Below are positions 1-5,508 of a stretch of DNA of 6,990 bases, in pieces. This DNA is from Gammaproteobacteria bacterium (GTDB taxonomy: Bacteria > Pseudomonadota > Gammaproteobacteria > Pseudomonadales > Pseudohongiellaceae): contig CANCGR010000130.1 of assembly GCA_947377625.1 (NCBI GenBank), forward strand, positions 1 to 6,990, given 5' to 3'. The notes below the pieces were generated by a model that was not told the DNA's origin, ran no database searches, and was given only the letters and a program-made list of their open reading frames with translations. Numbering within the stretch: the stretch's first letter is position 1; each line of letters starts with the position of its first letter. Made by a program: the position numbers and the translations under genes.

Positions 1-1092
1 AGCGTCATAGCCGATGCGTGCAAGACGATAGGCTTCGGCGGAGGCGGTTGTGGTCTGTTCTGCTGCGGCAACATTACTGGCCGCTGCCTGCAATCTGGCA
101 GTCGCTGCACGCTGCGCCGCATCAGTCTCAAGGCGCGCGCGCGTCACACCAGCTTCTGCAGCATTGAGTTCAGCAGCAGCGGCAGCGATGTTGCCGCGAT
201 TGCGATCGAACAAGGGCAACGGGAACGAGATCTCCGCCACCAGCGCATTGTCGCCACTGCTGGCAAGGTGGCGCACGCCCAAGGACACGGCCGGCGCAGG
301 AATGCGCTGTTTCTCGACAACCGTGAGACGCCGTTTGGCCGCTTCATGTTCAGCTTGCGCCGTGGCAATCACCGGAGCATTGGCCTGTGTTGTGGATACA
401 ACCTGCGCAACAGCAGCAGTGGCATTCAGCATTGATACAGTGATTTCTGAATAGGGTTCAGCAGTGCCAGCCATGCTCGATAACTCGGCAAAAGCCGCTG
501 TATTTTCAGCGTTCCCGGTATCCAATGCTGATTGGGCAGTGGTAGCAGCGGCCTCTGCCAACAGCTGGCGTAATTCCGGCTCCCTGCCTGCTGCGACCAG
601 CGCTTTTGCTGAACGCATATCTTCGCGCGCACGCTCCAAGTCGGCATCCAACAGTTTGACGCGCGCTTGATTGGCTTCAGCCGTGGCATAAGCAAGCGCC
701 AGTTCGTAAGCGAACTCGATGCGATCCTGTTGTTGCCGCGACTGCGCAACCCCCAGTTCAGCACGACCAGCCGCCATGCGAGCGGGACGTTGACCAGCCA
801 GTTCCAACGGGTAAGCCAGCGACAAGGTAGTTTGTGCCTGATTCGAGCCACGGTAAGTTCCGCTGCCGGCAACATCCTCTACTGCCAGACCCAACACCGG
901 ATTCGCTCTGGTCTGTGCCTGTTGGGCACGGCCCTGCGCAGCAGCAACCTCCGCATTGGCTTGCAGCAAACGCGGGCCTGATCGCTCCGCCAGTTTGAGA
1001 AGTTCGGCAAAGGCAGGCGCCGACGCCGCATTCACCACAGCAACATGGCACAGCAGGTTGATGATGAGGACTGACAGAAGATGGGTGCGCAT
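1..1092 (-). CDS. CzcC/CusC-like outer-membrane efflux channel (TolC family), partial at 3' end
   Basis: Outer-membrane/periplasmic channel of a tripartite RND efflux pump, of the kind that exports metal cations (Czc, Cnr, Ncc or Cus type). The frame is open from the ATG to the window edge and gives 364 residues; CzcC-type proteins are about 420, so roughly the last 50-60 are missing. Residues 1-22 look like a Sec signal peptide (basic start, hydrophobic core, likely cleavage after VNA); there is no lipobox. Two long alpha-helical, Ala/Gln/Glu-rich repeats follow, as in the OEP fold. Family signatures are NPVLGLAVED near 64-73, SFPLPLFDRNRGNIAAA near 289-305, and AYRLARIGYDA at the cut end. 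It lies 35 nt behind the metal-regulator gene, so the two are probably co-transcribed, with the periplasmic adaptor and RND pump genes likely beyond the left edge. An in-frame ATG at 1107 would add MYCSL; neither start has a good Shine-Dalgarno. Family is sure; the metal is inferred from the regulator. Confidence 0.9.
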   Translation of the reverse strand, partial: MRTHLLSVLIINLLCHVAVVNAASAPAFAELLKLAERSGPRLLQANAEVAAAQGRAQQAQTRANPVLGLAVEDVAGSGTYRGSNQAQTTLSLAYPLELAGQRPARMAAGRAELGVAQSRQQQDRIEFAYELALAYATAEANQARVKLLDADLERAREDMRSAKALVAAGREPELRQLLAEAAATTAQSALDTGNAENTAAFAELSSMAGTAEPYSEITVSMLNATAAVAQVVSTTQANAPVIATAQAEHEAAKRRLTVVEKQRIPAPAVSLGVRHLASSGDNALVAEISFPLPLFDRNRGNIAAAAAELNAAEAGVTRARLETDAAQRAATARLQAAASNVAAAEQTTTASAEAYRLARIGYDA

Positions 1093-1127
1093 AAGTGAGC
1101 AATACATAGAGCGGCAAACGAGGCCGC

Positions 1128-1406
1128 CTAAAGGTATTTGGTGATTTCCTTGAACTCGTGAATGGCATGGTGGCTGTCGGCAGCTTTGCCGCCAACCGTG
1201 TGTTCAAGGCAGTGGTCGATATGGTCGTGGATCAACACTTTCTTGGCACTGGCAATGGCACTTTCAACAGCATGCAGTTGCTGGGCAATTTCGAGGCACT
1301 CACGCTGGTCTTCCAGCATCGTGATCACCGAGCGCAAATGGCCCTGCGCACGCTTCAGACGTTTGGTGATTGCGGAATGGGTTTTATGAACGTGTGGTTT
1401 TTTCAT
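1128..1406 (-). CDS. CsoR/RcnR-family metal-responsive repressor (DmeR/NreA-like)
   Basis: Small all-helical repressor (92 aa, normal for the family) that binds DNA in the apo form and releases it on metal binding. Potential ligands are H5, C37, H62 and C66. The C37/H62/C66 spacing (25, then 4) equals that of the Cu(I) ligands C36/H61/C65 of mycobacterial CsoR. H5 falls where E. coli RcnR has His3. The combined H-C-H-C set is the type described for the Ni sensor InrS. The segments RLKRAQGHLRSVI, IAQQLHAVESAIASAKK, DHIDHCLEH and the end EFKEITKYL resemble the DmeR/NreA branch (Ni/Co) as I remember it. The N-terminus and the helix-2/3 region are His-rich. It is the first gene of a unit with the CzcC-like gene, so it most likely represses its own operon through the inverted repeat just upstream. 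Ni/Co is my first guess, Cu(I) or Zn second. A TAGGA ribosome-binding site about 7 nt before ATG overlaps the operator. Confidence 0.9.
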   Translation of the reverse strand: MKKPHVHKTHSAITKRLKRAQGHLRSVITMLEDQRECLEIAQQLHAVESAIASAKKVLIHDHIDHCLEHTVGGKAADSHHAIHEFKEITKYL

Positions 1407-1412
1407 CAGGCT

Positions 1413-1434
1413 ATCCTATCCAGGGGGATAGGAT
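1413..1434. promoter_or_regulatory. Inverted-repeat operator for the metal-responsive repressor
   Basis: A perfect 9-bp inverted repeat, ATCCTATCC and GGATAGGAT, is separated by 4 nt, giving a 22-bp site with a C/G tract of five in the centre flanked by A/T-containing arms. Such a G/C tract between inverted arms is the known operator form of RcnR/InrS/DmeR-type repressors. It ends 6 nt before the repressor start codon, which suits autoregulation. That this protein binds it is inference from family and position. Confidence 0.75.
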
Positions 1435-1441
1435 CATGCAA
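1413..1441 (-). promoter_or_regulatory. Candidate promoter of the metal regulator-efflux unit
   Basis: On the minus strand TTGCAT (1441-1436) and TAGGAT (1418-1413) are 17 nt apart, matching the -35 and -10 consensus at 3 and 4 of 6 positions. The match is weak, but the operator's C tract would lie exactly in the spacer, as expected for a repressor that blocks or distorts the promoter. The predicted transcription start would fall on or next to the ATG at 1406, implying a leaderless message. A start further upstream is possible. Confidence 0.4.
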
Positions 1442-1455
1442 CCTGCATTGCTTCA

Positions 1456-1477
1456 CCGCCGGCCATGCGACCGGCGG
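1456..1477 (-). terminator. GC-rich hairpin after the dienelactone-hydrolase gene
   Basis: CCGCCGG and CCGGCGG form a perfect 7-bp GC-only stem with an 8-nt loop. It begins about 18 nt past the hydrolase stop codon and lies before the metal-regulator promoter, which is where a terminator separating the two units would be. There is no T run on either side, so a canonical intrinsic terminator is doubtful. It could be a weak or Rho-assisted terminator or an mRNA-stabilising hairpin. Confidence 0.4.
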
Positions 1478-1495
1478 CTTCTGCTTGCTATCGGT

Positions 1496-2410
1496 TCAGC
1501 CCCTGACGTGGGTATTGAACCAACCCACCATGCGCGTCCACGCTTCAGTAGCTGCTGCTTCGTTGTAACGTTCGGGCGTGGCATCGTTGAAGAAGCCATG
1601 CACGGCATTGGGATAGATGTGCCCTTCGTGCTTCACGCCCGCTGCCGTTAGCGCCGCATCAAACGCGGGCCAGGCTTCGATGGTGCGGGTATCCAGCGCG
1701 CCATGCTGCACAAGAATCGCCGCTTTGATTTTTGCTACGTCTGCCACCGGCGGAGTGCTGCCGTAAAATGGCACAGCCGCAGCAAGATCAGCGCCGAGCC
1801 GCACTGCCAACTGGTTGGATACACCGCCGCCATAACAAAAACCGGTCACGCCGATCTTGCCGGTGCAGTCGGCGCGACCCTTCAGCCATAGCGCGCTGGC
1901 TACGATGTCTTCAAAGCGCTTGTTGGCGTCGAGTCCGTTGAACAACTGCCCGCCTTTGAAATCATCGCCAGGGTAACCGCCCACAGAGGTGAGCACGTCG
2001 GGCGCAAACGCCATGAAGTTGGCCATCGCCAGCCGGCGCGCGACGTCTTCGGTGTGCGGATTAAGCCCGCGATTCTCGTGCACCACGATAATGCCGGGCA
2101 GTTTGGACGGCTCAGCCGAACGGCTGTCGGCACTGAACGGGCGCACCAGATAACCTTTGATGAAGCCGTGCCCCTGCGGCGAAGGCAGCGTCACGTAACT
2201 GGCCCTGATGCGCTCATCGTTATGGGCGATCTGCTGCCCCATTGCGTAGTCCGGCATCAGTGCTTCCACCAGCGCGCTGGCAGTAAGGCCGGCCACGGCA
2301 AACTGTTTGGCCCGGTTCAGGAAAGTGCGGCGACTGATCTCGCCGTGGATGTACTCGTTGTAAAGCTCAATGGCTTCCGCTGGCACTGTGCGTCGTTCTT
2401 TCGATGACAT
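1496..2410 (-). CDS. Tat-exported dienelactone hydrolase family protein
   Basis: Alpha/beta-hydrolase of the dienelactone hydrolase (carboxymethylenebutenolidase) family, 304 aa; classical cytosolic DLH is about 235, so there is an N-terminal extension. The extension carries SRRTFLN (residues 26-32), a near-perfect twin-arginine motif, then a hydrophobic stretch (about 36-52) and a plausible cleavage region near AMGQQ (56-60). Export to the periplasm by Tat is therefore likely. Catalytic residues are visible: E112 in HENRG (the DLH Glu36 equivalent), nucleophile C192 in GFCYGGG, D240 in GALD and H271 in HGFFND. The nucleophile is Cys, as in true DLH, not Ser. The start is supported by AGAGGGGA 7 nt upstream. 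It lies 88 nt behind the GST gene on the same strand, perhaps in the same transcript; I see no strong promoter in that gap. The substrate is unknown; hydrolysis of a lactone or ester is the expected reaction. Close relatives are often annotated only as 'dienelactone hydrolase family'. Confidence 0.92.
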   Translation of the reverse strand: MSSKERRTVPAEAIELYNEYIHGEISRRTFLNRAKQFAVAGLTASALVEALMPDYAMGQQIAHNDERIRASYVTLPSPQGHGFIKGYLVRPFSADSRSAEPSKLPGIIVVHENRGLNPHTEDVARRLAMANFMAFAPDVLTSVGGYPGDDFKGGQLFNGLDANKRFEDIVASALWLKGRADCTGKIGVTGFCYGGGVSNQLAVRLGADLAAAVPFYGSTPPVADVAKIKAAILVQHGALDTRTIEAWPAFDAALTAAGVKHEGHIYPNAVHGFFNDATPERYNEAAATEAWTRMVGWFNTHVRG

Positions 2411-2498
2411 GACATTTTCCCCTCTGTTGGTGTGGCAGATGACGGGGATTACACAGCTTCAATGCAGGCGGCGCAAGCTGGCAGCGATTGAAGACTTT

Positions 2499-3152
2499 TC
2501 AGTCGCGATCAGGGGCTCCGAGCGGGAAGTAACCCCGGTAAGGCCGCGCTTCTTCCACTACTTTGACAACCGAGGGCTGCGCCAGCAATCGTTTGCGATA
2601 AGCACGCACGTTCGCGAATTTGCTGTCGATGGGATGCGCCCAGTCCGCATAGAAAAGTGCTGGCGCTGCTGAACAATCCGCCAGCGTAAAAGTATCGCCC
2701 ACAGCCCAGTGGTCTTGTGCTATTTGGCCTTCAAGCCACTCATAGGCCACCTCCAGCATTTGCCTGGCTTCGGCAACGCCCTTGGCATCTTTCTCTTCGC
2801 TGCTTCTCATGCTGTTCAACACAATTTTTGACATCGGCGTCATCACGTAATTGTCAAAGAAGCGATCCATGAAACGCACTTGCAAAGCCAACTGGTTATC
2901 TGCCGGTATCCAGGCAGTAGCGCTTTCATTGTGTGTCATCAGGTGTTCCACAATGATGCTGGATTCGGCGATGACTTTTTCGCCATCACGCAGCACCGGA
3001 AACTTCTTGATCGGCCACAGTGATTTAAGTTCGTCCCAGGCAGCCGCATCTTCGACCAGACGATAGGTGAAAGGCGTTTGATCTTCATACAACGCAATCA
3101 ATACTTTCCAGCAGTAGGATGAAAATGGGTGCGCGTAAAGCGTGATAGCCAT
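2499..3152 (-). CDS. Glutathione S-transferase family protein
   Basis: Cytosolic GST, 217 aa, a normal full length. The N-terminal thioredoxin-like half (about 1-75) has LYAHPFSSYCWKV, where S11/S12 or C14 would activate glutathione. FPVL contains the cis-proline P52, and ESS (63-65) should bind the gamma-glutamyl group. The C-terminal helical half carries the N-capping box around D159 in FTLADCSAAP. The enzyme should conjugate glutathione to an electrophile or act as a thiol transferase or peroxidase; the class (Ser- or Cys-type) cannot be fixed by eye. It starts 11 nt after the SRPBCC gene, and its AAGGA ribosome-binding site (8 nt before ATG) overlaps that gene's TAA, so translation is probably coupled. 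With the ArsR regulator and SRPBCC protein it forms one small operon. Confidence 0.93.
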   Translation of the reverse strand: MAITLYAHPFSSYCWKVLIALYEDQTPFTYRLVEDAAAWDELKSLWPIKKFPVLRDGEKVIAESSIIVEHLMTHNESATAWIPADNQLALQVRFMDRFFDNYVMTPMSKIVLNSMRSSEEKDAKGVAEARQMLEVAYEWLEGQIAQDHWAVGDTFTLADCSAAPALFYADWAHPIDSKFANVRAYRKRLLAQPSVVKVVEEARPYRGYFPLGAPDRD

Positions 3153-3163
3153 AAAAAGTTTCC

Positions 3164-3637
3164 TTAGTTAAGTGATGCGCCCAAGGCATCAAGCAGAAAG
3201 TTTGAGCCGTGTTCACGCGCGCCGGCGTCTTCATAGCCGTCCAGAAAAGCGCCTTGCTCTGTCAACTTGAGCTTCGTTTGCGAGCCTGACTTGCTGAGTT
3301 CAAAAGTAGCGAGTGAAACGGAAATCTTGCGATCGTCCAAGTGCAATTCGTACGAATAGATAAGGCGTTCGTTGACAACGACGTCGTGATAAACGGCGTC
3401 AAAGGTGCTTATCACACCGCTTGCCCAGCGCCCTTTCACAAGTTCACGCCCGCCAACGCGAACATCTATCTCGCGGGCAAGCACCGTTAAGCCGTCGCCC
3501 CGCGCGAACCACTTGGCCTTGGCGACGGGATCTGTCAGCGCTTGGTAAACCTGCTCTGGAGTAGCCGGGTATGTCCGCTCAATAGTGAAGGTCGCGCAAG
3601 CAACTGATCGCGCCTGCTGTTTATTTGTCTCTGGCAT
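3164..3637 (-). CDS. SRPBCC/AHSA1-family protein
   Basis: A 157-aa member of the START-like SRPBCC superfamily, AHSA1 (Aha1 C-terminal-like) branch, which forms a helix-grip fold with a hydrophobic cavity. The pattern is typical: TFTIERTYPATPEQVYQALTDP at the first strand and helix, KAKWFARG, an acidic/Gly strand region (VRVGGRE), E90-R91-LIYSYE, and the C-terminal helix from GYEDAGAREHG to SNFLLDALG. The exact ligand or partner is unknown; members are annotated 'activator of Hsp90 ATPase homolog' or 'SRPBCC domain-containing', mostly without assigned function. It overlaps the preceding ArsR gene by 17 nt, with AAGGAG 9 nt before the ATG lying inside the ArsR coding sequence. ArsR-SRPBCC pairs are a recurrent gene arrangement, so the two are likely functionally linked, perhaps with a small molecule in common. 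Confidence 0.92.
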   Translation of the reverse strand: MPETNKQQARSVACATFTIERTYPATPEQVYQALTDPVAKAKWFARGDGLTVLAREIDVRVGGRELVKGRWASGVISTFDAVYHDVVVNERLIYSYELHLDDRKISVSLATFELSKSGSQTKLKLTEQGAFLDGYEDAGAREHGSNFLLDALGASLN

Positions 3638-3977
3638 TTGGGCCGTCTCCTTTGTCGAGAGTTTTCAGATATTCACCGAGATGGTCGAAATGCATCTCCC
3701 ACTCAGCCCGGCGTTGATTGATCCATTTATCCACGAGGTTGAGCGCCTTGGGCTCAACGATGCAGGTTCGCACGCGCCCGACTTTGATTGACCGTACCAG
3801 CCCTGATTTTTCGAGCACCGCGATGTGCTGCATGACAGCCGGCAGCGACATGCCGAGCGGCTTGGCCAACTCGTTTACCGGAATCGCCCCTTTTGACAAC
3901 CGCGTCAAAATGTTCCGCCGGGTGGTATCGGAGAGTGCGCGGAAGGCCAGATTGAGACGAGTTTCATTGTTAAGCAT
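3621..3977 (-). CDS. ArsR-family winged-helix regulator (non-metal type)
   Basis: A 118-aa transcription factor from the ATG at 3977. The winged helix-turn-helix is clear: FRALSDTTRRNILTRLS, the Ala-Lys helix VNELAKPL, recognition helix MSLPAVMQHIAVLEKSGLV, and wing SIKVGRVRTCIVEP. The C-terminus ALNLVDKWINQRRAEWEMHFDHLGEYL is the dimer helix typical of ArsR proteins paired with SRPBCC genes. There is no ELCVCDL metal-binding motif and only one Cys, so sensing of a non-metal signal is likely. An in-frame TTG at 3998 would add seven residues, but it lies upstream of the best -10 box and has no ribosome-binding site, so I prefer the ATG. No good Shine-Dalgarno precedes the ATG either, which fits a leaderless message. 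It heads the operon with SRPBCC and GST and is expected to repress itself. Confidence 0.92.
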   Translation of the reverse strand: MLNNETRLNLAFRALSDTTRRNILTRLSKGAIPVNELAKPLGMSLPAVMQHIAVLEKSGLVRSIKVGRVRTCIVEPKALNLVDKWINQRRAEWEMHFDHLGEYLKTLDKGDGPNARDK

Positions 3978-4020
3978 GTTGTTAAGTATAGCTTTCAAAA
4001 ATAGTAAAGCAACATGTTAA
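3970..4020. promoter_or_regulatory. Possible ArsR operator: inverted repeat flanking the promoter
   Basis: On the plus strand TTAAGCATGTTG (3970-3981) is mirrored by CAACATGTTAA (4010-4020). CATGTTG/CAACATG pairs perfectly over 7 bp, and the outer TTAA continues the symmetry with one extra base. The arms bracket the -35 and -10 boxes and one overlaps the ATG. The second arm also contains the short palindrome AACATGTT. Binding by the neighbouring ArsR protein is inference. Confidence 0.35.
3985..4012 (-). promoter_or_regulatory. Candidate promoter of the arsR-SRPBCC-GST operon
   Basis: On the minus strand TTGCTT (4012-4007) and TATACT (3990-3985) are separated by 16 nt; the -10 matches the consensus at 5 of 6 positions and the surroundings are A/T-rich. 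The -10 box ends 7 nt before the ATG at 3977, so transcription would begin at or beside the start codon. Confidence 0.5.
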
Positions 4021-4048
4021 CTATTGATTTTTGGATGGGCGCAAGCCG

Positions 4049-4579
4049 CTATTTATTCTTCGCATTGGCCCAAGGATCAGCATCACCCCAAATAGGGTGG
4101 GTGGAAGTTTTCACTGGTTCATCCCTGGTTTTACTCTCGTATTTATTTTCACGCTTGGGCGAGTTCCCACTACGTTTAGCCGCAGTGCTCCTGCCTGGGC
4201 CCGAACGAAAGCCATCGGCTTTCATCGCACGCTTGGCGCGCAGTTTCTCGGCATCTTCAAGACTGAGCACCGCAGGCGCACCCGGCACCTGACCTGCAGG
4301 AATAACCCGGTCTCTGGGCGGCAACAAAAACTGTTCGGCAGAGGCTCTGGGCAAACTCTTGAATTGATACAAGTAAAACCCTTCGACGTTTTCACGCGCC
4401 CAATCGGTCTTGTTCAGAAAATTCACACTGGACACGATGCTCGCATTGGTCTTGAAACAGTTGATGTACAAATAAGCATAGAGAATTTCAAAACCGTAGT
4501 GATCGACCAACTCGGTGAGCATGGTTTTCAAACTCACACCATGCAGCGGGTTACTTTTGTAGTTGATTTCATTTTCCAT
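4049..4579 (-). CDS. VF530-family (DUF2132) protein with long basic C-terminal tail
   Basis: A 176-aa protein. Residues about 10-71 match the VF530/DUF2132 domain: NPLHGVSLKTMLTELVDHYGFE (10-31), the YINCFKTNASIVSSVNFL block, and KTDWARENVEGFYLYQF (57-73). VF530-type proteins are usually about 70-90 aa, small, and thought to bind DNA from their structure; the function is not established. Here roughly 100 further residues follow: a Pro-rich linker (LLPPRDRVIPAGQVPGAPA), a charged helix (SLEDAEKLRAKRAMK, 106-120), a Lys/Arg/Ser/Gly-rich low-complexity stretch (121-160) and the end WGDADPWANAKNK. The tail looks disordered and positively charged, which would suit nucleic-acid contact. The ATG has a weak TGGAA site about 7 nt upstream. 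It probably has its own promoter in the 86-nt gap behind ligB. Domain call firm, role unknown. Confidence 0.85.
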   Translation of the reverse strand: MENEINYKSNPLHGVSLKTMLTELVDHYGFEILYAYLYINCFKTNASIVSSVNFLNKTDWARENVEGFYLYQFKSLPRASAEQFLLPPRDRVIPAGQVPGAPAVLSLEDAEKLRAKRAMKADGFRSGPGRSTAAKRSGNSPKRENKYESKTRDEPVKTSTHPIWGDADPWANAKNK

Positions 4580-4638
4580 ACTAAATTCCAGTCAGGCACG
4601 CATATAAATTGGCGACAGTATAACTGCCACCAAGCCGG

Positions 4639-4651
4639 CCATAAATTATGG
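4639..4651. repeat. Short palindrome between ligB and the VF530-family gene
   Basis: CCATAA and TTATGG flank a single central A, a 13-bp near-perfect palindrome 15 nt past the ligB stop codon and about 60 nt before the next gene. It is A/T-rich with no T run, so it is not a standard terminator. It may be a regulator site or chance. Confidence 0.25.
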
Positions 4652-4665
4652 TTTGTTGTGGTTAT

Positions 4666-5508
4666 TCAGCGCACGGGCCGCAATACGATGTGGCCGACTG
4701 CGGTATTGGACGCCGGCACATGGTAGAACCGATGCAACTCTTCAACCTTGTCGCCCAGCGCGGCCCGCATGATCAGCCACATGATCAGCTCGATACCTTC
4801 AGAGCCGCTTTCACGCAGGAATTCGAGCCGTGATATTTTGCGCAAGTCATCGGTCTGGTTCGACAGTTTGTCGAGAAAGGCATTGTCGAATTCCGGGTTG
4901 ATCAGGCCGGCACGCGGCCCCTGCAGCTGATGGCTCATGCCGCCCGTGCCCCAGATCTGCACGTTGAGGCCAGCCGGATAGGATTGCACAGCATCAGCAA
5001 TGGCTGCCCCCAACTGCCAGCAACGCTCGGCCGACGGTGTGGGAAACTGCGTTACGTTGATAGCCAGCGGAATCACCCGCACCGGCCATTGCTCCACTTT
5101 GCCGAACATCAACGACAGCGGCACCGTGAGGCCGTGATCGACATCCAGATGATTCATCAGCGTGAGATCGAAATTATCAATCACCAATTGCTCGGCCAGA
5201 TGTCCGGCCAGCACCGGATCACCCATCACCATGGGCACCGGCCGCGCGCCCCAGCCTTCGTCGGCTGGCGCAAACTCTTCGGCGCAGCCAAGCGCGAAGG
5301 TCGGCACCACGTCCAGCATCAACGCGCTGGCGTGATCGTTGTAACAGAGGATCACCACATCAGGATCTTCTTTGCGCTGGAACTCCTTGACCCATTCATA
5401 ACCTTCAAACACAGGCTTCCAATAAGGGTCCTGGGTTTTGCCATGATCGAAGGCTGCGCCGATGGCCGGCACGTGGCTGGAACCAATCCCTGCTGTTATG
5501 CGCGCCAT
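4666..5508 (-). CDS. ligB: Protocatechuate 4,5-dioxygenase-type beta subunit (LigB)
   Basis: Catalytic subunit of a class III (LigB-type) extradiol ring-cleavage dioxygenase, 280 aa; Sphingobium LigB is about 302 and this copy has a shorter C-terminus. With Fe(II) and O2 the enzyme opens protocatechuate between C4 and C5 to 4-carboxy-2-hydroxymuconate-6-semialdehyde in the cytosol. The active-site residues known from LigB are all present with a two-residue shift: metal ligands H12 (SSHVPA), H59 (YNDHAS) and E240 (SEGIE), plus H125 (DVDHG) and catalytic base H193 (GGMSHQLQGPRAG). The blocks EFAPADEGWGARPVP and FYHVPASNTAVG also match LigB closely, and better than the fused gallate dioxygenase DesB as I recall it. 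The start overlaps the ligA stop by 1 nt (TGATG), with GAGG 9 nt upstream, so the subunits are co-translated. Protocatechuate is the likely substrate; gallate, methylgallate or a related catechol is possible. Confidence 0.93.
   Translation of the reverse strand: MARITAGIGSSHVPAIGAAFDHGKTQDPYWKPVFEGYEWVKEFQRKEDPDVVILCYNDHASALMLDVVPTFALGCAEEFAPADEGWGARPVPMVMGDPVLAGHLAEQLVIDNFDLTLMNHLDVDHGLTVPLSLMFGKVEQWPVRVIPLAINVTQFPTPSAERCWQLGAAIADAVQSYPAGLNVQIWGTGGMSHQLQGPRAGLINPEFDNAFLDKLSNQTDDLRKISRLEFLRESGSEGIELIMWLIMRAALGDKVEELHRFYHVPASNTAVGHIVLRPVR

Noticed and set aside
426..1207. Several overlapping open frames in the efflux-channel region, suggesting a broken gene
   Set aside because: The frame read from the ATG at 1092 to position 1 is uninterrupted for 364 codons and matches CzcC-type proteins throughout; the others are shadows in other frames.
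4031..4726. Plus-strand open frame (231 codons) opposite the VF530-family gene
   Set aside because: Antisense to a gene with a recognised domain; the translation resembles no family and continues across the intergenic gap into the ligB end.
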